From: Treponema sp. UBA3662
Lineage (GTDB): Bacteria > Spirochaetota > Spirochaetia > Treponematales > Treponemataceae
Reading direction: 5' to 3'
DNA length: 10,798 nucleotides
NCBI GenBank assembly: GCA_002373205.1
Contig: DFJV01000116.1
Coordinates: 1-10,798, forward strand
Below the pieces are notes generated by a model. It did no database searches. It was not told the origin of the DNA and saw only the letters and a program-made list of their open reading frames with translations. A program made the translations under genes and the position numbers. Shown here in pieces: positions 5,938 through 10,798 of the stretch. Numbering within the stretch: the first letter of the stretch is position 1; the number at the start of each line of letters is the position of its first letter.

Positions 5938-8826
5938 GTGAAACAGTTTTCTTTTGCGCTAAAGGCTTTTGCCAGGTGCCTTGTTCTAGGCTTAACAATT
6001 TTCTCTTCTGCAACCGTATCTGCAAGAACAATACGAGTTCCATCGCTGGAAACCTATAAATTTTTGTCAAATGACCCGCCCCGTTCACTAAGGATGTACT
6101 ATTCGGACTACCTTAGCCTGCTTGCCCAAAGGTGCGACTGGCAGTATGAATATGTGGACTTGGGCTATGCAGATTCAGCCGCGGAAGCAAACGAAACAGC
6201 CCTTAGGCTCTTAAACGAAGGCAAGCTTGACCTTATTTTTGACGTAACCGAGCAGGATTCCCCCGCAAAGATTTTCTACAGCAGCAATCCCTCTGTTACC
6301 AAGCACATAATCCTTGTGGAAAGCTACAAGGAAAGCGACTTTAACAATGCCAACCTTAAAAGAATGGCAGGCGCAACGGCAAGTGCAAGCCCGGATTCAC
6401 CCTTCCAGCAGAAGCTTCTGGAGGAATTTTCCGCAAGAAACGGCCTAAACCTAAGGGTTGTGCTTTTGCCGCTGGGACGTTATATAGAAGAAGAATTCAT
6501 CAAGAACGGCATAGAGGCCTGCACGCAAACCCTTTCATTCCCTGTTGAAGAGCAGAAAATCATCCAAAAGCTTGGGGAATACAGGGTTTTCTTTGCCAGC
6601 AGGGACAAGGGCATAATTCAGGCCTTGGACAAGGGTGTTTCGGAAATCCTAAGGGAAGATCCGCTGCGCTTTGCAACAATGATGGCGGGTCCAAACAGGG
6701 GCCAGGCTTTCTACCTGGGGAACCCCTCTGAGCAGGAAATTGCCTACATAAAGGATCATTCGCCGGTTCACGTTCTGGAAACAAACATTGGCGACGACCT
6801 TACGGAACTTCTTAACGTAAAGAACGAATTCTGGAAGAAGGTTTCTTCTATTTCCGGCATGGATTTTGTGGTTGACTCCGTAAAAAGGCCGGACAACACT
6901 GAATTCTTACCAGGAATTTCGGAAATTCCGCAGCCGGTAACTTCTGACAGCAAAAAAGGCGGCATGGGCTTGCGCTGCACAAATGCATTCTACAGCGTAA
7001 ATGCGGTTCTTATATGCGCACCCGGTCACACAATAGAGGAATTCACCACTTCCTTGCAGAGGAAGCAGGGGGTGGAAACTACGGAATCAATTGCAATTCC
7101 CCTGGACATGATGAACATAGTGCCCTTCTTCCGCGAACGGTTCATTTCCTTTGACGCAAAACCAATGAAAAGCGTGGAGGAATGCCTTAGGGCCATTGCC
7201 ACCGGAAAATGCAACGCTGCCATAATCAACCACACATACCTTGACCACCTCTTTAAGCTGGGAAGGTTCAAGTCTCTTCAAAAGCAGCAGAAGGCGGTTT
7301 ACGACGTTCCAATGTGCATCTACGTCTCGCTTGACCGCCCGGACGTTATGATAAGCATACTCAACAGGGCATTTGCCCAGTTCCCCTATAACTACTACAA
7401 CAAGCTTTCGGAGCAGCAGGCCTTGTACGCAAGGGATTTGCTTTCCAGACAGAGGAACAGGAGCATAATGGTTTCTTCCCTTTCAGGAATACTAATCCTC
7501 TTTGTAATCTGCGTGCTTTTTGTGGTAATCTACCATATTAAGAAGCTGCGCCACAAAATGGAATACGACGACCTTACCAAAATCCATTCGCTCAATGGCT
7601 TTGAAAAGGCAACGGGCAAGATGCTGCGCTACAAAAAGGGCAACTTCCTGCTTACGGAACTTAACGTACGCGACTTTTCTTTTATAAACCGCATCTACGG
7701 TACGGAAAAAGGGGACAAAATCCTTATTTCCATTGCAAAGCAGATAATGCAGTGCTACGGAAAGCACAAAGACACTGTGCTGGGCCGAGGCTATGCGGAC
7801 AACTTCTACATCTTCCAGAGGATTCAGGACAAGGAATCCAGCTGCCTTAACAACATGGAAAGCGAAATTTCCCTCATGCAGGACATGATTGGAAAGAGCG
7901 AAAACATCCACCTTGTAATAAAGAGCGGAAACGCCGTAAGCGACGGAAGCGAATCGCTAAAGATCCTTATAAGCCGCGCCGGTTACGCAAGAAAGAGCAA
8001 CCACGACAGCATGGTGGAAAACTTCTCCGTCTACAACGAGCAGCTTAAGGCCCAGAGGGAAAACGAGGAATTTATAGAAAACAACATAGAAGAAGCCCTC
8101 AAGAACGAGGAATTCATGGTCTACTACCAGCCCAAGACCTGCCTGGACAAGCAGACAATCTGCGGAGCGGAAGCCCTTGTACGCTGGAAGAGCAAGGACG
8201 GACTTGTACCGCCGGACCGCTTTATTCCCGTACTGGAAAAGAACGGACTTGTGGGCAAGCTGGACAACTACGTCTACGAAACCGTATTCAAGTACATGAA
8301 CCGCCTTATGTCAGAAAACGTGCCTCTGGTTCCGGTTTCGCTGAACATTTCCCGCCTTAACTACAACCTAAAGGCCTTCATAGAAAACCTTAACTCACTT
8401 GTAAAAAAGTACGGCATTCCCAAGCGCTACATAGAGCTTGAAATAGAAGAACGCTTTGCGGGTGCAAACGACGACTTTATAAAAGACTTCATTGAACGCC
8501 TGCACCGCGAAGACTTTAAGGTTAGCATGGACGACTTTGGCTCAGGTTCATCTTCGCTCAACATGCTGTCCGAGATTCCTGTGGACATAATCAAGTTTGA
8601 CCAGCGCTTTTTGCACCACGCGGAATATTCCCAGGCAAGCCGCATAGTCCTTACTTCCATGATAAAAATGGTGCACAACCTTGGAAAGCTTACGGTTTGC
8701 GAGGGCGTAGAAACGGAAAAGCACGTGGAGCTTCTGCGTAGCGTAGGCTGCAACGTGGCCCAGGGCTACTACTATTCAAAGCCGCTTAACGAGCGCGACT
8801 TTAAGTACTACATTCTTACCCATTAA
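5938..8826 (+). CDS. Membrane-bound c-di-GMP phosphodiesterase: periplasmic sensor, degenerate GGDEF, EAL
   Basis: This 962-residue protein has a signal sequence ending near residue 29. Residues 30-505 form a large periplasmic part that resembles solute-binding (SBP_bac_3-like) folds and is long enough for two such lobes (about 30-260 and 265-500). One membrane helix follows (about 513-534). Residues 541-700 resemble GGDEF (YDDLTKIHSLNGFE), but the signature reads YADNF at 619-623, so cyclase activity is probably lost. Residues 705-962 form an EAL domain with EAL at 745-747, N803, E835, DDFGSGSSSL from 865, K886, EGVE from 922 and Q942; the usual catalytic residues appear present. It should hydrolyse c-di-GMP under control of a periplasmic ligand. 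The start is GTG with no clear ribosome site; the next in-frame upstream codons reach a stop at 5905, and the signal peptide supports 5938. It appears monocistronic. Confidence 0.93.
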   Translation: MKQFSFALKAFARCLVLGLTIFSSATVSARTIRVPSLETYKFLSNDPPRSLRMYYSDYLSLLAQRCDWQYEYVDLGYADSAAEANETALRLLNEGKLDLIFDVTEQDSPAKIFYSSNPSVTKHIILVESYKESDFNNANLKRMAGATASASPDSPFQQKLLEEFSARNGLNLRVVLLPLGRYIEEEFIKNGIEACTQTLSFPVEEQKIIQKLGEYRVFFASRDKGIIQALDKGVSEILREDPLRFATMMAGPNRGQAFYLGNPSEQEIAYIKDHSPVHVLETNIGDDLTELLNVKNEFWKKVSSISGMDFVVDSVKRPDNTEFLPGISEIPQPVTSDSKKGGMGLRCTNAFYSVNAVLICAPGHTIEEFTTSLQRKQGVETTESIAIPLDMMNIVPFFRERFISFDAKPMKSVEECLRAIATGKCNAAIINHTYLDHLFKLGRFKSLQKQQKAVYDVPMCIYVSLDRPDVMISILNRAFAQFPYNYYNKLSEQQALYARDLLSRQRNRSIMVSSLSGILILFVICVLFVVIYHIKKLRHKMEYDDLTKIHSLNGFEKATGKMLRYKKGNFLLTELNVRDFSFINRIYGTEKGDKILISIAKQIMQCYGKHKDTVLGRGYADNFYIFQRIQDKESSCLNNMESEISLMQDMIGKSENIHLVIKSGNAVSDGSESLKILISRAGYARKSNHDSMVENFSVYNEQLKAQRENEEFIENNIEEALKNEEFMVYYQPKTCLDKQTICGAEALVRWKSKDGLVPPDRFIPVLEKNGLVGKLDNYVYETVFKYMNRLMSENVPLVPVSLNISRLNYNLKAFIENLNSLVKKYGIPKRYIELEIEERFAGANDDFIKDFIERLHREDFKVSMDDFGSGSSSLNMLSEIPVDIIKFDQRFLHHAEYSQASRIVLTSMIKMVHNLGKLTVCEGVETEKHVELLRSVGCNVAQGYYYSKPLNERDFKYYILTH

Positions 8827-8832
8827 CAAACC

Positions 8833-8876
8833 GTCATGCCTCTAGAAACAGTCATGCCTCTCGGTCCTGTCATGCC
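8833..8876. repeat. 18-base phased GTCATGCC repeats (right minisatellite)
   Basis: GTCATGCC occurs at 8833, 8851 and 8869, exactly 18 bases apart, ending on the left arm of the palindrome at 8872. Read on the minus strand this is the same arrangement as at 5468-5580: palindrome first, then TGAC anchors every 18 bases. The filler between anchors is different. Confidence 0.75.
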
Positions 8877-8900
8877 GAACTTGATTCGGCATCTGTTTTT
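8872..8900 (+). terminator. REP-like palindrome, probable Rho-independent terminator of the EAL gene
   Basis: ATGCCGAA (8872-8879) pairs with TTCGGCAT (8885-8892) around a five-base loop, and CTGTTTTT (8893-8900) follows. It lies 46 bases after the stop codon. The stem is moderate. The element is also a member of the palindromic repeat family seen at 5468-5488, so termination may be a secondary use. Confidence 0.6.
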
Positions 8901-8947
8901 GGCATCCATTTACATTGCCTCTGGAACCTGCCATGCCCCTAAAACCA

Positions 8948-9016
8948 GTCATGCCACATTCGCACGCACTTGCTACGAATGTGTGATTCGGCATCTATTA
9001 TTGGCATCTATTTAAG
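8948..9016. repeat. Second copy of palindrome region with hairpin in its centre
   Basis: GTCATGCC (8948-8955) and TGATTCGGCATCT (8984-8996) match 8869-8876 and 8882-8894. The similarity continues downstream (TGGCATC and ATTTA at 9002-9014, against 8900-8912). The centre GAACT of the first copy is replaced by 28 bases (8956-8983) that form a hairpin. Confidence 0.75.
8955..8983. repeat. Constant-loop hairpin, copy B
   Basis: CACATTCG (8955-8962) pairs perfectly with CGAATGTG (8976-8983) around loop CACGCACTTGCTA (8963-8975). The loop is identical to that at 5112-5124, while the eight-base stem is entirely different. The function is unknown. Confidence 0.75.
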
Positions 9017-9029
9017 TACTTCTCTGGAC

Positions 9030-9175
9030 GATACGTTTATTAGCTCTACCATATCATTCCTTGGCTAATTCGACCGAATACCGCTTTGCGCCACCCGCTT
9101 TCCAGGGCTATGCTATCGCTCCGGCCCGCCATCCGGCGGTCTTGCTTCGCAACCCTTCCAATCGGGCGTAGGTCG
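9030..9175. other. Non-coding spacer with small hairpin, no gene recognised
   Basis: No convincing frame is present. CCGCC (9126-9130) pairs with GGCGG (9135-9139) around ATCC. The sequence is rich in short CGC/GCT words and resembles repeat-derived DNA, but there is no second copy of this stretch in the window. Confidence 0.4.
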
Positions 9176-9279
9176 CCTCAAAAAATCCCTCCGTGGATTT
9201 TTGAGGATTGCAGAAGCTGATGGCTTCTGCATGTTGCTAAGTCGCCATCCATGGCTCGTTATTCCTTGGCAAGAAAGAG
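9176..9279. repeat. Intergenic repeat, right copy, with two strong hairpins
   Basis: This contains the block shared with 67-110. CCTCAAAAAATCC (9176-9188) pairs with GGATTTTTGAGG (9195-9206) with one bulged A. GCAGAAGC (9210-9217) pairs perfectly with GCTTCTGC (9223-9230) around TGATG. The extra bases 9197-9254 are absent from the left copy. Confidence 0.75.
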
Positions 9280-9282
9280 TTA

Positions 9283-9309
9283 AAAATACTACACACTGTT
9301 AACAAGCAG
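9283..9309. repeat. 27-base direct repeat, left copy
   Basis: AAAATACTACACACTGT at 9283-9299 plus ten more bases match 9627-9653 at 25 of 27 positions. The two copies bracket a 317-base segment with no gene. ACACTG (9293-9298) can also pair with CAGTGT (9311-9316). Confidence 0.8.
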
Positions 9310-9437
9310 GCAGTGTCATTCGTAAGCGATTTTGTCCATATCAGGCCTCAAAAAATTAAAGTCTTTTTTCTGAATAAATTCAAATTCGTAAAAATTGTTT
9401 GCAAATTAAGATATTCGTCAAAAAAGGAAACCGGGTT

Positions 9438-9626
9438 CTTAGGCATATCGCGAAACGTTGAGCGATATGGCCCTAAGCCGTGCCCAGGGATGAGACGGTA
9501 GCAAGTGCGTACCGTCGAAGATGGTTTGGAGGGGGAAAAAGCAGTGCTTTGCACCTGCGCGGGCACAGTTCGGACTCCGAGCTGGTTTTCCCCCTCCAAG
9601 GTTTGGGGTCCAAGGGAACTCCCTTG
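9438..9626. other. Cluster of four strong hairpins; candidate structured RNA or ssDNA element
   Basis: Four stems follow each other. First: CTTAGG plus CATATCGC (9438-9451) with GCGATATG (9462-9469) and CCTAAG (9472-9477), a 14-pair stem with a two-base bulge. Second: the constant-loop hairpin at 9489-9519. Third: TTGGAGGGGGAAAA (9526-9539) with 9586-9599, a perfect 14-pair stem closing 46 bases that hold GTGC-ttt-GCAC and TCGG-act-CCGA hairpins. Fourth: CAAGGGA (9611-9617) with TCCCTTG (9620-9626). No known RNA family is recognised. The frames here are short and unsupported. Confidence 0.55.
9489..9519 (-). repeat. Constant-loop hairpin, copy C (inverted orientation)
   Basis: On the plus strand GACGG (9494-9498) pairs with CCGTC (9512-9516). 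Read on the minus strand the loop is TACGCACTTGCTA, differing by one base from the loops at 5112 and 8963. It is homologous to 5104-5134 over 31 bases. Confidence 0.75.
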
Positions 9627-9653
9627 AAAATACTACACACTGTCAGCAAGCAG
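9627..9653. repeat. 27-base direct repeat, right copy
   Basis: This is the partner of 9283-9309. It begins immediately after the last hairpin of the structured cluster and lies 78 bases before the lipoprotein start codon, so it may also overlap that gene's promoter region. I could not pick a convincing promoter between 9627 and 9714. Confidence 0.8.
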
Positions 9654-9714
9654 TTGTAATATTCTCAAAACTAAGGTAATCTATAGACATCATCGTCAGC
9701 CTTCTGCACAGCAC

Positions 9715-9720
9715 AAGGAG
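9715..9720 (+). promoter_or_regulatory. Ribosome binding site AAGGAG for a TTG start
   Basis: AAGGAG at 9715-9720 stands 11 bases before TTG at 9732. This site decides the start: no ATG or GTG in the same frame precedes the signal peptide, and the frame is closed upstream by TAG at 9684. Confidence 0.7.
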
Positions 9721-9731
9721 CAGTAAAACAA

Positions 9732-10798
9732 TTGAACAAGATTCTAAGGAAAAAACTTCCCCACATTTTTGCAGCCACACTTGCCATTGGATTCACATTC
9801 CCCTTGGCATTTACATCTTGCGGAGGAGCATCAGAAGCAGAAGAAGACGAATACAACACAAACGACGGGGCAGACCTGGAAGACAGTGAATACTGCAAAA
9901 ACCTAGGAAACAGAACATCAATCACCCTTACAGGCGTTTATGGGAAAAAGCTGCTCTACGTAAACTACAACAACGCCCATCCCTATAACGGAAGCCCCAT
10001 CCACTACAACAGCACCCGCTTCATAACAAGCACAAGCGGAATAGAAGAAGCCCCAATCCTAACCTTTGCAGGACAAAGCTCAGGAAGAAGTGCCCTTTCC
10101 ATAGCACAGGCAATGCAGGCTGCAAGCAGACAAAGACAAAAGCAGACACAAAACCCGGCCATGCACACAAAAGCCTTTAAAGAACCCCAGTCCCTAAGAA
10201 AAACAGTCCTTGCAGGGTTCAGCAGGATAGGCCGCTCAGCAGCAAGAAGTGCCGCCTACAACCACGACTGCAACACAATCTACGACAATAACAGTGTCTT
10301 GGAAGACTACACCCCGGGCATCACCACAAGAAGAATCTATGTTGACGTTTCAAACGACATGAACAGCTACGCGGCAAAAGACGCAACATTGTGCGCAGTA
10401 GGCTACTACAACCAGCAAATACCTGTAGTTCTTGTCTGGGTTGTAAATGAATCCTTGGGAAATGAATGTGCAGGAACAACCGTCAATTATGACCTTGCCC
10501 AAGACGTGGCAGACAAATTTGCAGCCCACTACTACTACGAACGCGAAATCTTTGGAGAAGAATACGACTTCCTCTTTGATGCAAGCTGCCATTCAAGCCC
10601 GACCGAAGCTTATAAAATTGAGGACACTGGCTCCCTTGTTAACATAGTAATCTACGACATTGCAAACGACCATGGCCAACAAGAAAACGAATCTGGCGTG
10701 GCAGGATATTTCTTTGGGGCAAAAGATTACTTTAAGAATGGCAATTACCGCGACGCAAGGGCCTATTCCAACAAAGGAAAATATTTCTACCTGGATGC
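9732..10798 (+). CDS. Secreted lipoprotein, N-terminal part; resembles spirochaete M30 (hyicolysin-type) peptidases; runs off the window
   Basis: The frame is open from TTG at 9732 to the last base (355 codons plus two bases), so the C-terminus is missing. It starts MNKILRKK, has a hydrophobic segment, then a lipobox FTSC with Cys30 as the likely lipidated residue. An acidic linker (SEAEEDEYNTNDGADLEDSE) follows. The body is rich in Tyr, Asn and Ala. Late features IFGEEYD, VNIVIYDIAND, GYFFGAKDYF and YSNKGKYFYLDA (the last residues) resemble spirochaete lipoproteins annotated as M30 metallopeptidases. In those, a zinc-binding HExxH follows shortly after this point, which would be beyond 10798 and cannot be checked here. 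The protein is exported and probably faces the periplasm or outer surface. The coding call is firm; the peptidase call rests on my recollection of the family. Confidence 0.8.
   Translation, partial: MNKILRKKLPHIFAATLAIGFTFPLAFTSCGGASEAEEDEYNTNDGADLEDSEYCKNLGNRTSITLTGVYGKKLLYVNYNNAHPYNGSPIHYNSTRFITSTSGIEEAPILTFAGQSSGRSALSIAQAMQAASRQRQKQTQNPAMHTKAFKEPQSLRKTVLAGFSRIGRSAARSAAYNHDCNTIYDNNSVLEDYTPGITTRRIYVDVSNDMNSYAAKDATLCAVGYYNQQIPVVLVWVVNESLGNECAGTTVNYDLAQDVADKFAAHYYYEREIFGEEYDFLFDASCHSSPTEAYKIEDTGSLVNIVIYDIANDHGQQENESGVAGYFFGAKDYFKNGNYRDARAYSNKGKYFYLD

Noticed and set aside
7492..7911. 139-residue minus-strand frame inside the EAL gene
   Set aside because: It is antisense to the membrane and GGDEF regions of a well-supported gene and has no domain or ribosome site of its own.
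9426..9626. Integron attC site or tRNA gene
   Set aside because: The stems do not show the paired RYYYAAC/GTTRRRY boxes of attC and no integrase gene is in the window. The GTTCGGACTC-like loop sequence lacks a proper T-arm, acceptor stem and anticodon arm.

Overview
The window looks like a chromosomal segment of a spirochaete, most probably a Treponema of moderate G+C. The reasons are lipoprotein signal peptides with loose lipoboxes (LTSC, FTSC), a large periplasmic-sensor/degenerate-GGDEF/EAL protein, a putative hyicolysin-like lipoprotein, and long intergenic regions full of palindromic and tandem repeats. This assignment rests on gene content and style, not on a marker gene.

Layout. Positions 1-169 hold two overlapping inverted repeats and no gene. 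A minus-strand operon runs from 3963 down to 170: a polar amino-acid binding lipoprotein, its permease, its ATPase, then a MATE-family exporter. It has a clear sigma70-type promoter (4063-4036) and a GGAGG ribosome site. From 4064 to 5937 there is no credible gene. That stretch is a mosaic of repeats: a pair of 16-base inverted arms, two ~320-base direct repeats 866 bases apart, a 111-112 base tandem array between them, and a palindrome followed by an 18-base minisatellite. From 5938 to 8826 (plus strand) lies one 962-residue membrane protein: signal peptide, periplasmic solute-binding-like region, one membrane helix, degenerate GGDEF and apparently intact EAL (c-di-GMP phosphodiesterase). From 8827 to 9731 there is a second repeat-rich gap with many strong hairpins. 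From 9732 to the window end an open frame starting at TTG encodes the N-terminal 355 residues of a lipoprotein resembling spirochaete M30 (hyicolysin-type) peptidases.

How the genes work together. The three ABC genes form a complete importer for a polar amino acid or related small solute. The co-directional MATE gene, 24 bases behind, is probably co-transcribed and may export a related or toxic compound. The EAL protein probably links a periplasmic ligand to c-di-GMP breakdown. No functional link between the operon, the EAL gene and the lipoprotein is visible.

The most unusual signal is in the two gene-free stretches. Three hairpins (5104-5134, 8955-8983, 9489-9519) share the loop core ACGCACTTGCTA while their stems differ but stay base-paired. 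Two of them are homologous over 31 bases and differ by a compensated A-T/G-C pair. In two cases a near-identical repeat copy nearby has 5 other bases where the hairpin sits, so the hairpin looks like a small inserted or exchanged module. The same two gaps also carry the same compound element, a palindrome plus repeats phased at 18 bases, in opposite orientations.
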